A stretch of DNA of 64,000 nt from Lactarius indigo (lineage: Eukaryota > Basidiomycota > Agaricomycetes > Russulales > Russulaceae), in NCBI GenBank assembly GCA_025766275.1, contig JAFKAC010000003.1, positions 744,001 to 808,000 of the forward strand, in the 5' to 3' direction. Of the stretch, positions 10,901 to 22,031 are shown in pieces (the stretch's first letter is position 1; each line of letters begins with the position of its first letter). The notes below the pieces were generated by a model. It searched no databases, was not told the DNA's origin, and worked only from the letters and a program-made list of their open reading frames with translations. The position numbers were made by a program, and so were the translations under genes.

Positions 10901-13217
10901 CCACAGGTGTTGCTAAGACTAGATCAGTTCAAACAGGCACGGCAGCACGCCTTCTCCTGTATGTTCAGGGCACAGAAGTCATGGGTCAAACACAAAGATA
11001 CACCCAAGTTCAAAGAAGGGGACCTTGTGTGGCTTGAAGGGTGCCATCTGCGTATGGATCAGCCAACCACAAAATTATCTGCAAAACGGCATGGACCATT
11101 CAAGGTCATCCAGGTGATGTCCCCTGTCAATTATTGCCTCGAACTTCCCACACAGTGGAGCATCCATGACGTCTTCCACATAGATCTTCTCACACCTTAT
11201 TGCAAGACACCCACGCATGGACCAAATTACCAGCGCCCACCACTGGATTTGGTAGATAATGAAGAAGAATACGAAGTTGAGAAGATTCTAGACTCTCGGC
11301 GATTCGGCAGAAGGCGTCGGCTCCAGTACCTCGTCAAATGGAAAGGCTACCCAGACTTGGACAATCAGTGGGTCGATAAGGATGACGTCTTTGCCGACCA
11401 AGCCGTTCAGGACTTCAAAACTTTGAACCCTGACCAAGAAGTACATATAAGGGCCGCGCAATGTCATGCTAAGTCTCCATCCCCTACTCCTGACCTCCAT
11501 CTTCTCATGACTACCCCCACTACCAATGCCTCCACACCGAACACCATGCTCGTCGAACACCTTGCCAGGGGTGCAGTGGCCCATAATGCGCTACACACCT
11601 TCAGAACTCCTGAAGACGTCCCCGATGAAGAGGGGCTTATCACCCAGCAAGAGTGGGATGCTATCCAAAGACGCTTCCCCTTACCTACCGGAGGGGTCCT
11701 CACCGATGACACCACCCCCACTTACAACCTCATTGACCCTGATACCAGTCGGCGATTCAACACCACCCCCATCACCGCTGAAGAACTTGCCGCCCTTCGA
11801 GCAGCTCTCCCAAGCGCTGATGAGCGCACAATCGCTCCGAGCATGGGAGATGCAGTGGAAGGAGACAGCATGCAAGTGGCAGGACGAGCAGCTACACCTG
11901 GCGGAGATGCGGAGGAAGGCAAGGAAGGTGAGGCAAAAATATTGGAGGACGGTAACACTATCTATGACGATAGCGATCAATACCCAGTGAGACACTCTTT
12001 CCTCAGAACACGAAGCCACACTGACGATCCCAATGCCACCCCTTATATTGTCTACACCAACAGAGACCCCATGTACAGGGGAGACATCCGAGTCTTCCGA
12101 GTGGCGCCCCACAAGCCCAGATCTCCCGAAGACGATCCTGCCTCCCTTATGGCACCAGAAGGGTTCCGGCACAATAGGGGACCCAATTCAATTCCCTTCA
12201 AGATCACACTCCCCGGAGGACAAGTTGTGAACGCTGACCATGTGCAAGTGGTCATGTGCGGCAACCCATTTGTGCTAGGGTTGGTGAGTGGTTCGCCATA
12301 TGTCTACGGCCAACCTCTGTACGCCAAACCACACCGCCCCCACAATGATCGAGCCTTCATCGCCCATGAAGACCTCATCATGATCAAAGAAGGGAATACC
12401 ACCAACCATGCCCTTGAAAAGATAGGAGATGAATCCCTCACCGCTGAGATTCACCGCTATCGGGCAGCCACGTTTCACGAGGACCAGCTGCTGACGTGTA
12501 TGAGGGAGATCAGGCTCCAGTTGGCAAATGTTATGCAGGATAAGTTGGACTCCATCTATAGGATGTTGATAAGTGACCCGCATGCACTTAGTGGCTCTAA
12601 AGGACTTGCAGATATGGACTGCTTTAGATAAGATATATTGGACCTGTAGATTAGATTATATGATCTGTACAATCTCGGACTTCTTAGCTTATCTATGACA
12701 TCATGTACAATGACATCATGTAGAACACTCTGGACATTTCATTGTACTCCTTCCTTTGTTCTCTTTGCGGCGTTATCTTTATTGTGATGTCACTATGATA
12801 TCATACTTGTCTAGACTTTCTTTGTTCTGGTCGCCTTGTTCTCCTTTGGTACATTCCTTTTGTCCTGTATGTAGAACAACGCTCCTTGTATTCCGTGACC
12901 CTATGTTACTATCCTTGTACTAGTGTCACACCTCTGTATAGTATAAGTAGAGTACTCTGTACGCCCTTGTCCACATCAGTTCTCACTCTGTTGTGTGCCA
13001 GGTAAAGTCCCTCTCCTGTAATACTATTATCAGTTCTCACTCTGTTGTGTGCCAGACACCCTGTGCTTCACTGCTTGACATTCCCCCTCTGCTGCTAACC
13101 AGCTTGCCACTAGTATCTCACCACAGACTCTTTGCCTCTGTGAGTACTGGTTATGTCTATGCTGTTCATCATAGGATGGAGAGAGCTAACACCTTTTGGC
13201 GAATTGAAGAGGTGTAG
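7930..13217 (+). pseudogene. Gypsy B pol polyprotein with post-chromodomain extension
   Basis: Domains in order are: aspartic protease (VDSGATHCFM, about 8010-8040), RT (KLDVRWGYNNICI and YMDD near 9101-9112), RNase H (LEVDASGFATGA, about 9548), integrase zinc region and core (to about 10800, with STAYHPRTDGQSEQ), chromodomain (EVEKILDSRR ... YLVKWKGYPDLDNQW, about 11272-11375), then about 500 residues of extension. The extension's second half is shared with F. Nine in-frame TGA codons lie at 8000, 8342, 8426, 9389, 9614, 9904, 10148, 10325 and 10601 (first base). A solo copia LTR splits the last codons; the frame rejoins after it and stops near 13217. RT keeps the canonical YMDD. The copy is dead but well preserved. 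Confidence 0.85.
12564..13171 (+). repeat. Solo copia-1 LTR with TSD TAGGA
   Basis: A 608-bp LTR starts TGTTGATAAGTGACCC and ends GCTGTTCATCA. It is flanked by TAGGA at 12559-12563 and 13172-13176. It contains the GTATAAGTAGAGTA promoter motif and the internal duplicated CATCAGTTCTCACT segment seen in the other copies. It is more diverged than the LTRs at 53145 and 58891. It probably arose by LTR-LTR recombination after insertion into gypsy B. Confidence 0.95.
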
Positions 13218-13276
13218 AAGGACTGGCCATTGTTGGCTTTCATGTGAGGTGGGCCTCGCATCTGAAAAGGGGGTAA

Positions 13277-13753
13277 TGTTACGATCACAACCGGTTATGA
13301 CTACGGACCGACTCAGTATTAGTCATGGACATTTACATTGTATCAGTCAGCATAGTAGTACACATGTGATTGTGGCTTGTGTATGACTCATTCCTAGGAT
13401 AGCCGTACTAGGGTTCGAGCTAGTTACGCTATTGGTTTCCTATTGTTCCAGCGGCGCTTTAAAGCCTGCACATATCTGTATAAGTAGTCGCTTTGAAAGA
13501 CAAAGAACCCCATCTTGGTCTTCTTCAATCCACCACTTGACTCGTTCACTTGTCTGCCTTAGTCTCTGACTAAGAGTGCTTCCGCTTTCGCCCACCAAGG
13601 GGCGATCTTCTTTTACCTTTGCTGCAGCGTGTGCCAGTGTGCCCCTGTTCAGCTTGCATTGGGTTGACACATGATCCCCATTCGCCTGACCTTTGCTAAG
13701 TCGATTACGCCTTTCTTGAGTCCAAGTTGGACTAACGCCGGTGGAGCATAACA
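13277..13753 (+). repeat. 3' LTR of gypsy B
   Basis: A 477-bp segment preceded by the polypurine tract AAAAGGGGG. It starts TGTTACGATC and ends GGAGCATAACA. Its end (CAAGTTGGACTAACGCCGG) resembles the end of F's LTR (CAAGTCGAGCTCACGCCG), supporting common ancestry. It is followed at once by hAT coding sequence. Confidence 0.8.
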
Positions 13754-16022
13754 ATGAAGATGAACACCGGACTCACCAATTTGCTTGATAGGAGTCGTTC
13801 AAGGAGGTCGTGCATAGACCCCCAGTGAGTACACACCCATTTCTTCAATTCTAGTGGCTTGACACCTTCCTCGGTGCAAACTGTCTTGAAATATGATTTA
13901 GCTTGAGGTGAACGCCGGATCTGTGTAATCAGCGCTATGGCTTTCCCAAGCAAGTCACCAGGCTGGAAGGTAACTGCGCCATCAACCTCTTCATCATCCA
14001 GCATGTTTTCGAGTTCCTCCCAGTCAGCAGCCCAACCATTGTCGCTACCAGTTGCTTCATCATCATTGCCATCTACCTCAGGCTCACCAGTAGTTGCTTT
14101 TGTCTTTGAATGTCTAGAAGTTGGGTTGATCGCCTGAATAAAGTCATGTGAAGCAAGATGGACGGTATGCTCCATACACCTAAAGAGAGTGCTAATCAAA
14201 GGCTGAAGATGGCATTGTATATAATGACTTACCGGATGCGACGTTGATGAGTGACCCACAACCGTCCAGGAGGCTGATGGAGGCTGCGCTGCATGTAGCG
14301 CCCAGCTTTGTCATTTGAAGAAGTGTTATCGCTGGTCAACCATCCTATCTGATTGGTTGTTAGCCCAGCTAATCAATAAGATGGGTATCGCTTACCTTGT
14401 TGAGTATCCCATAGCGTTCGGCAATACTGAGGATAGCTTCACCGATATTTGCGCCACTGTGATTGCCTTTGAGTTCAGCAAAGGCGAGGAGGTCAGACTT
14501 GAGCTCCCAGTCGTTTGGCTTCTCCTTTGGGGCATCTATATAATGGATGGTGAGTGCAAGGTAAGGGTCACCAGCCCCTGATTGCCAGAGGTCAAACGTT
14601 GCAGAGAATTGAGAATCGACATCTTTGTAGTACTTGCACATACGCTCAGTGACATCGTCGACCTTGCTCATGATCTTGTCCCGAAGCTTGGTGTGATGAG
14701 GTATATCTGAGTCCTTCATGTTAGGGCGTAGGTATTGGAGCATGTTATGGAACGAAGGTTTTTCGACAACTAAAAAAGACTGGTCATCTTCAACAATGAA
14801 CTGGATGATGTGCTCCATTAACCCTTGCTTGGTCCACGTTGGTATGCGTTGCATAAAACCATCGAGGCTACCCTGCTTGAGCATCGTATTTTTGTCGCCC
14901 TCGTCATTGCCAATTGCGTGTGGATGAGGTTCAACACCAGCCTCTTCACATTTCCTCAAGTAGATGTCACGGTGAGTGTCCCAGGCACTGGAAAGGATTA
15001 GCAGGAAATGGAACAAGCGTCAAAGCTGCATATCAACATACTGTGCAATGTGAGTACGAAGGGTTGACACACTCTTCGAAGTGAAGAACGTGTCTCTGTT
15101 GGACGCCCCTAAGTGTCTGTAAATGCCGATAAGAAGGAACTGTACGTCAATATAAAATCTACTTACTTGCATATGTTGCATGTGCGACCATCCTTTGCTT
15201 GTCCATCGATATCACGTGTGAGCTCAGAGAATACAAGGTGTATGTCTTCTGTGCATGGATCATTGGTACAGCTGTAGGTGCGCCGAATGCCCTGGACATG
15301 TCAACAAGATGTGAGAATAGACCCAGAAATGAGTTTGAGAAAACAAACATACTCTGCGGTCTTGATCAGCATCCTCTCACATCTGCTCATACCCACCCTC
15401 CTCTTCAGTGTCATCCCTGCCATCGCCATCCTTAGCTTTGCCTCCTTCATTGATCACGAAGTCCTGGTCGTTGTCAGATTCCTCACTGCTGCTTTCAGTG
15501 TTCTGATGGCCTGCAGTGGTCTTGGTGCGCTTGTTTGAACCTGCCAAAACAGAAGCCTTGGTGCACTTTTGGGCTCCTCCTACTGTAGTGGTTAAGTTAC
15601 CTTGCATCACACTAAGTACCATATATAAGCCGTATGAACCTTGTTTAGAAGGGCCTGAGTCTGTGGATGACTTCTGCGCCGATTCCTTGCCATCGACTAG
15701 GGACAGGGTTAATAAAAGGATGAGGTACCGATGCAGAAGTGTACTCACTGAGGACAGTTCTAGTCGAGAAGAATCCAGTGAGCGATGCTTGCTGAGCTTT
15801 GATGGTAGGCTTGATAATGCAACGACTGCCAACATGTTGGGCAGGCTCCTTCCCCTTTAGGCCAGCCAGTGTAGAAGCATCAGAGTCAATATGACTCAGA
15901 GCGCCGAGTCCAGGAGCCGAAATAGGCTCGGCATCATCCGGATCATTGTACCAGATAATCTTGTCTGGCTCCTTCAAGGTGCCATTGGGCATGAGAGCAC
16001 ATTGCTCGTCGTTGTCAGCCAT
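13754..16022 (-). pseudogene. hAT-family transposase with BED-type zinc finger, C-terminally truncated
   Basis: The proposed start is Met at 16022 (MADNDEQCAL). A Ser/Asp-rich N-terminal region follows, then a BED-like finger spread over exons (CTNDPCTEDIHLVFSEL ... RTCNICK ... STLRTHIAQ, about 15030-15270), the CEEAGVEPHPHAI motif, and a hAT core (LMEHIIQFIVEDDQSF ... FHNMLQYLRP ... FDLWQS). It ends at a WGSMHDLLERLL segment that corresponds to the conserved W-N-S-T-x-D-M-L region. Several short GT-AG introns are needed. The C-terminal dimerisation domain is missing: gypsy B's LTR starts at 13753. hAT enzymes excise and insert DNA by cut-and-paste. No terminal inverted repeats were identified, and C-terminal loss makes function unlikely. 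Confidence 0.8.
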
Positions 16023-16837
16023 CATAAGTCTGAATATTCGATACCAAGAAATCAACAAAAATTTGTTACACTACAGAAAAGCCTGAGAAACTGTAAAGCT
16101 CATTTAGCAAAGAGTATCTCAGACTGGGTGGAGTGGATCTAAGTATGCACGTGTGACATCCTCCCCGAGATTGTGCCGCTTGGCCTATGATCATGGATAG
16201 TTGGCCCAATCACTTGCGCATAAGCCACACACAGCGTGGGAATTAGTAGCTGCAGATTGAAACTTTGGTTAGCTTCTGAGGGGTGTGCCATGTTGGGCAG
16301 CGCAGATGGGATACACACATTCTCTCTCAGCCTAGAGCTCGTGTATGAGGTTGAGCACAGCACTGTTGCATCGCACTGTTTTTTCTGTGTGGAGTGAGCC
16401 TGGTAGCCTGCTTTTGCACTGTGTAAAAAGCGACATACTGTGTGATGACCACAAAGTTGATCATGAAAAGGACAGCCAAAAATGACTTCCCGCCTGCCAC
16501 CGTCACACATAAGTACAGGGCCTACAGACAGTGTTGCCACAGATTGTCGTTCATCAGGCCGTTTCATCCAGACATTGACAAGTAGAGCTGCGCATGCGTG
16601 GAGGGCCCAAAGCATCCATGTGCGGCAGGAGGAATTATTTGTTCGACACCTCATCGGAGGGCTCTCCAAGCAGCACCAGGCGGAATCACTTCTCAGTGTT
16701 CCATCCATTCGTTCTGCATAGCCATGCACCTTGTTGCAGAAACTGCCATAGCCACAATGGATGTGCTTGTGACAGCTTGTTGTACCCGGGGTGCACGATG
16801 ACAATGAGGCATGCAAAGAACACGTTGCGTAACTTAC
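16023..16837. other. Unassigned sequence between hAT and EF-Ts fragment
   Basis: About 0.8 kb with open frames on both strands but no recognisable protein family, repeat or splice pattern. It may hold degraded flanking sequence of the hAT element or the downstream part of the EF-Ts gene. Confidence 0.4.
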
Positions 16838-17084
16838 GTGTGACAAAGTCTGTCTCACAGTTCAGCTTGACAAATGCCACATGCACTCCACCATGGCCCG
16901 CTCCTGAGCCTGTCCCCCATGTGAGGACAGACGCACCAACGAGGCCCTCACCAGCGGCTCGGTGGGCGATATTTATGGCTTCTTTTTGAGCACCCAAGAC
17001 AGCGAGGTCATTTTGGAGCCACACGAGGGCAGCGGACAAGTCGTTGTTGGAAGTAGCAAGGGCTTTGCAAGTCTTGGTTAACAA
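16838..17084 (-). pseudogene. Mitochondrial elongation factor Ts, exon fragment
   Basis: The minus strand encodes LLTKTCKALATSNNDLSAAL, VWLQNDLAVLGAQKEA, GEGLVGASVL and the hallmark VKLNCETDFVTR. These match the N-terminal UBA-like region and the NCETDFV core entry of EF-Ts, the guanine-nucleotide exchange factor for mitochondrial EF-Tu. After FVTR comes GTAAGT, a plausible 5' splice site. I could not find the following exon (NELFG-type sequence), and upstream of the fragment the frame hits a TGA. It is therefore most likely a gene fragment left by or carried with the surrounding transposons. It is the only ordinary host coding sequence recognised in the window. Confidence 0.8.
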
Positions 17085-17621
17085 GGGGGATGGTGGTGAT
17101 CAGAGGCATTCTCAGAAAAGGATGCCATGAGGGAGGGTGAGACGTTGGGTGGAAAGGGTATTAGTGATGCAGAGTGAAGAGTTTGGTGGGGTATAATGCA
17201 CCTGAGAACACTCTTCCCTGGGCCAGAGCCAGCGAGACATAATGATTGAAGGAGCCTGGGTAGATGCAGGGGGTTAAGGCGGTGGCTGGGACACCTCGTG
17301 TAAGTCGCGTTGAACATTCCCAGGGTGCCAGGCCATCAGGGTGAATGGGAAAAAAGAAAAAAGCTTACCGTTTGGTAGGGTGGTAATAGTGACCAGCGAG
17401 ATGGCTTGAGTGCACCTGCAATGGGAGTGAGCAAGCAACTATGGATGACATGGTGAATTGGCGATGGTGTGACTGGGATGTTCGAACGCATCCAGGACAT
17501 CCCAGTCACTCCTGAATGGGGAACCGGACTGGAGACAGAGGCACTGAACCAGAACCAGAACAGGAATGGAACGTTGCCATTCGGTTTGGGCGTTCGGGTT
17601 TGGACCAAAGTTCCAGACCAG
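17085..17621. other. Unassigned sequence left of gypsy C
   Basis: No feature was recognised. A 240-bp minus-strand open frame at 17078-17317 (Ser/His/Pro-rich) could be upstream EF-Ts sequence but shows no conserved motif. A run of AACCAGAACCAGAACAGGAA at 17538-17565 is low complexity. Confidence 0.3.
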
Positions 17622-17756
17622 ACTTCGGCAACACTATCATATACATGGACAACATACTTATCACCACCATCAATGATCCCAATTATCACTGATCAGTAGT
17701 AAAACAGGTCCTCCAGATACTCCTGGCTGAGAGCTACTTCCTTCAACCCTCAAAAT

Positions 17757-18506
17757 TGTAGCGGTATGACTTATCACGTACAACTAGACCAAGGTGAAAG
17801 TAAGTGAACTGAACTGGGAAACACCCAAGCCTAGCGTGGAGACAAGTCACATGCCGAACGTACAGTCACAACGGAGAGTATGCACACTTGAGGACTTTAT
17901 ACAAGTCCAAAGGCAAGGTGATCATGCTGTGGCACACTGAGTGGAGAACCAAGAGGACAAGTTAACATTGGAGAGGTAAGGGAAATACAAGAGAATACGT
18001 ACCTGAGTGGAGAACCAAGAGGACAAGTTGGTTCCACTCAGGACACTACATAAGGGTTTATATACACTGCTGCGGCTGAGTTCGAATTACTACAAAACCT
18101 TATTACTAAAGGTACGTGTAATAGTAATGAGTCAGACGCTGACGTGTCATGTCTATTAATAGCGTTATCTATTGTGCTGACTGATGCACAGTCATTAACG
18201 CTGACAGAACAATGACGTGTCCTTATCTATGAGTCACAACCCTATGACAATGTAGTCCAGAACTATCTAGAACATTCCCTGCTTATCGTCCAATGAGAAA
18301 CTACTGTACTAATGAGGAAAGTGACCTAAAGAGGTAACATCCAATAAGGAAGTTGCTATCCCAGGGTCACGTGCTTGTGGGTGCACGTGTTGGCATCACT
18401 AATGATAAGGACTTGGATGTTTGACACAACGTTGGAGACTCGTATCTTTACCAAATAAATCCGTAAAAATATGGAAAAATAAGGCGAAAATAGAGCATCC
18501 GTGACA
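17757..18506 (-). repeat. Solo LTR in gypsy C (family G)
   Basis: A 750-bp segment runs from TGTAGCGG to CCGTGACA. It splits the RT frame between FLQPSK and CEFEH, which rejoin exactly when it is removed. Its flanks are AAAAT and GAAAT, a 5-bp duplication with one mismatch. A TATATAA motif on the minus strand (near 18058) gives the orientation. Confidence 0.85.
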
Positions 18507-18889
18507 GAAATGTGAATTTGAACATACCAAAACGACCTACCTCAGTCTAACAATTGGAGGAGGAAAGTTACAAATGGCCCAAGACAAAGTTGATGGCCTA
18601 TCAACCTGGCCCACTGCATTAACCACTCAACAACAAGTTCAAAGCTTCTTAGGAGTATTAGGGTACCAATGTCCCTTCATTCCTCAATTTGCACACATTG
18701 TGAGACCCTTGAACAAACTCCTGCGAAAAGACCAACCCTTCCACTGGACACCCCAGTGCATGGACGCAATGAAACAGCTGATCAAGATTGCCATGACACA
18801 ACCAACTCTAGCTCAACCAGATCTGACTCAACCCTTCATCCTTCAAGTTGACGCATCCGAGTTTGCCACAGGAGCCATTCTAGCACAAC

Positions 18890-19467
18890 TGTTATGATCC
18901 GACGCTTCGGACCTAAGTCACAGTATGTCTCCACCCTGCCTTCCCCCTTTGTACTATACCTTGTTACCAAAGGAGCTACTGTTACTAGTGGCGCTGTTTC
19001 TTTGATCCGAACTTCTGTTTACTCCGTTTAGTCTCTTTGATATTGTGTGGACTTGTGTTCATGTTGTTTGGAACCCTGTCCTATATAAACTTGTACCATA
19101 GACCGTAGGAAGCCAGACTTGGCTTCGTTTGCAATCTAGCAACCTTGCCTCCGTACTTTGGTGTGACCTCGTCTTATCCCTCTCTTCTTGTGCATCCCCT
19201 ACCTCAGTCCCTAACCAGGACACTTCGAAGTCTTTGCAGTTGAACTATATCAACGCGTTACACCTGTTATACTCTGTGCACTAGCAAGATCAAGTGTAGA
19301 GAAGTGTTAGACACTTCGGACGAGGAGTCCTACATTACAGAGTAGTGCTGCACCTTGTGCCACACTTCTACCACTCGTATTTCATAGCAATAAGACAACA
19401 GAGGTCTTCGCTTGATACTTGTGTTATTCAGAACCTTCAGAACCCACGCCCCTGCTAGGGCGTAACA
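18890..19467 (+). repeat. Solo LTR of the E family in gypsy C, TSD ACAAC
   Basis: A 578-bp LTR starts TGTTATGATCCGACGCTTCG and ends CTAGGGCGTAACA, nearly the same sequence as the two LTRs of element E in the opposite orientation. ACAAC lies at 18885-18889 and 19468-19472. The RNase H frame rejoins across it (AILAQ ... VVGYYS). Confidence 0.97.
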
Positions 19468-19942
19468 ACAACCAGACCACTGATGTAAACCACAAGTTGT
19501 GGGATATTACTCACAGTCGTTCATGAGTGCAGAACTGAACTACGATGTATACGATCGAGAGCTCCTCAGATTAGTACGAGGTCTCAAACACTGGCACCAC
19601 TTATTGGTGGCCGCACAACACCCAATCCTCGTCCTTATGGACCACGCAAACCTCCTCCATTATCGGCACCCCCAGCAAATCACGCGACAAGTTGCTCGAC
19701 TTGTTAATGTCCTCACCGACTACAACCTACAATTGAAACACGTACCAGGCACTACTTTACAGGCAGACACCCTGTCTCGGCACCCAGCTTTGCACCCAAA
19801 CGGGGTGGACAATAAGGACGTTGTCATCTTACCTGACCACCTATTCATACACACCCTAGGTCTTTCAAACCTGGAGGAGCGGTGTATCGTCGCCCAACAA
19901 GGCCACCAAGCCTACCTCAACCAACTGGAACGTGACAGGAAG

Positions 19943-20368
19943 TGTCATGAACGCCCCCTATTTTTCCCTACCTTTCCCCTTCTTTCTCTCGTTCCATTCT
20001 TCCCTGCTTCTCAGCTTTGCTGGCATTTGCTTTGCTGGCATTTGCTTTGCTGGCATTTGCTCTGCTGGCATTTACCTTGCTGGCATTTTATTGCCTTGCT
20101 GGCACCCCTGGACATGAGCTATATAAACCCTGTAATACACCCTGTATTTCTTTAGCTTTGGCTTCGTCAATATACTGTCTAGTTCCCTCAGCACTTTCCT
20201 CTCATCTCTACCACAGTCCTCTTCTCTGAAGCCTTGTTACCTTGAGCTATATCAAGGAACACTCACAGACTTAGGTGCTGTTCTGCTCAGCAGCAGACCA
20301 ACTCAGTATCCTTTGCCTTAGGCAGGACCTGTTACAGAACTGATGCACGCCCCGACAGTGGCATGACA
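19943..20368 (+). repeat. Solo LTR of the D family in gypsy C, TSD GGAAG
   Basis: A 426-bp LTR runs from TGTCATGAACGCCCC to GTGGCATGACA, flanked by GGAAG at 19938-19942 and 20369-20373. It carries about five 15-bp units of TTGCTGGCATTTGCT near 20025-20100 and a CTATATAAACC TATA motif. The C frame rejoins across it (LERDRK ... HQHASH). Confidence 0.97.
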
Positions 20369-21558
20369 GGAAGGCCCATCAACACGCATCACACTTTTAC
20401 CACAATATGGCACTTGTCGTTGTGGAAAACGATGCCCTTAAGAAGGGGGTGATCCGACGTTTTCACGACACAACAATGGCAGGACACCTGGGACAAAAGA
20501 AAACGTTAGCAGCAATCAAAGACCACTACTGGTGGCCCAAGATCAGCCAAGATGTCACGGGTTACGTACAAGGCTGCAACGTCTGCCAAAGCACAAAAAA
20601 CCAGCCATCTAGACCCAAACCCCTGTTACAACCCATCTTTGGCAAAACGTCAGCCCTACCCTTCACTACGATCACCTTAGACTTCATCACCAAGTTACTG
20701 AAGTCGCGAGGATACGACACAATCCTTACCATCACAGATCAAGCCTGCTCGAACACCAGCATATTCATACCGTGTGTCAAGAACATCGATGCCTCCTGCA
20801 TCGCCACGAAATACTTGCAGCACATGCTACCACATTATGGGCTACCTCAAAAAGTAATATCGGACCGAGATCCCCGATTCACCTCGTCTGTCATGTGAAA
20901 CATTTGCAGCAAATTAGCTATCGAGCAGAACATAAGCACTGCATATCAACCAAAGACTGACAGGCAATTGGAGTGTACGAACCAATGTCTCAAACAATAC
21001 TTACGAATATATGTGAATTACCAACAGGACGACTGGAGCGATTGGTTACCAATTGCCCAATATACACTCAATGCTTGGCCTTCAGAAACGACCAAACAAA
21101 GTCCCTACATGGTGTTGTTGGGATACATCCTGACAGTACATCAACCCGTGAACAATGTTACTAACACAACCATGGCCACAGAACGACTCCAAAGACTACA
21201 GCAAGCACGAGAAGCCACAAAAAGGGCAATGAGGGCAAGTCAAGAGAAATGGGTAACTGAATCAAAATTTGTCCCCTATTGACTTGGACAATCGGTCTGG
21301 TTGGACGCCACAAACATCTGGACTACACACCCAACAAGTATATTGGCCCCAAAAAGGTATGGGCCGTTCCAGGTAACGGCCATCCTCTCCCCCGCTGTTT
21401 ATCGGTTACAGATTCTGGACAAATGGAAAATACACGATGTATTCCATGCCACCCTCCTTTCCCCCTTCATCCAAACCCCATTACATGGACCTTCCTTCTT
21501 GAAACCTCCCCCAGAACTTGTAGACAGGGAAGAAGAGTGGGAAGTCAAAGACATCTTG

Positions 21559-22020
21559 TGTCACACCACTGTCAGGGCACACGTCTGGTCTGTAACAGGT
21601 CCTGCCTTAGGCAAAGGATACTGAGTTGACCTGCTGCTGAGCAGAACGGCGTCTAAGTCCAATGGGTGTTCCTTGATATAGCTCAAGGTAATAAGGCTTC
21701 AGAGAAGAGGGCTGTGGTAGAGGAGAGAGGAAGATACCGAGGGAACTAGACAGTATATTGACGAAGCCAAAGCTAAGGAAATACAGGGTGTACTACAGGG
21801 TTTATATAGCTAGTGTCCAGGGGTGCCAGCAAGGCAGTGCAATGTCAGCACGGTCGATGCCAGCAAAGCGGATGCCAGCAAAGCGGATGCCAGCAAAGCG
21901 GATGCCAGCAAAGCAAAGAAGTGAGGCAAATGCCAGCAAAGCAGATGCCTGCGAAGCAATGAAGTGAAGGGACAATGGAAGGGAAGAGGAAGAGAGGAAA
22001 AATATGGGGCATTCATGACA
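21559..22020 (-). repeat. 3' LTR of gypsy D
   Basis: A 462-bp segment starts TGTCACACCACTGTCAGG and ends GGGGCATTCATGACA on the plus strand, the reverse complement of the solo LTR at 19943-20368. The 15-bp GATGCCAGCAAAGCG minisatellite inside it is longer and rearranged relative to the solo copy. The adjacent TTACCCCCGTTCT is the minus-strand polypurine tract. It interrupts the chromodomain of gypsy C. Confidence 0.92.
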
Positions 22021-22031
22021 TTACCCCCGTT

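Larger units (their letters stand above)
6691..13753 (+). mobile_element. Ty3/gypsy element B (family of F), 5' LTR not found
   Basis: A plus-strand element with gag, pol, a polypurine tract (13266-13273) and a 3' LTR (13277-13753). Its proteins are alignable with element F throughout, including a long region after the chromodomain. The expected 5' LTR is absent. The right end is inserted in a hAT transposase gene. The body carries a solo copia LTR (12564-13171) and many TGA codons but no obvious frameshift within pol. Confidence 0.85.
17622..21558 (+). mobile_element. Ty3/gypsy element C, truncated at both visible ends
   Basis: The left end starts inside RT just before YMDN. The right end stops in the first strand of the chromodomain (EEEWEVKDIL), where the LTR of gypsy D begins at 21559. 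Three solo LTRs of three families interrupt it. If D inserted cleanly, the rest of C should lie beyond 64 kb, preceded by a copy of TCTTG. Confidence 0.85.
17622..21558 (+). pseudogene. Gypsy C pol polyprotein (RT to chromodomain start)
   Basis: Across the three LTR insertions the frame reads: RT palm (IYMDNILITT) and thumb (STWPTALTTQQQVQSFLGVLGYQ in two pieces), RNase H (LQVDASEFATGA ... YDVYDRELLRLVRGL), integrase zinc region (GHLGQKKTLAAIKDHYWWP ... CNVCQS), integrase core (LDFITKLLKSRGYDTI), and the region before the chromodomain (LAPKRYGPFQV ... WKIHDVFHATLL). The second RT active-site Asp is Asn, as in D and E. Four TGA codons interrupt it (17690-17692, 19481-19483, 20896-20898, 21280-21282), at or near positions where relatives have Arg or basic residues. 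It is non-functional. Confidence 0.85.

Noticed and set aside
10628..12631. Apparent end of gypsy B pol at GLADMDCFR
   Set aside because: The last residues come from the solo copia LTR beginning at 12564; the original frame resumes after 13171 and ends near 13217.
16139..16858. A 239-codon minus-strand frame rich in Cys, Ser and His
   Set aside because: No family motif, low-complexity composition, and no splice link to EF-Ts or hAT could be shown.
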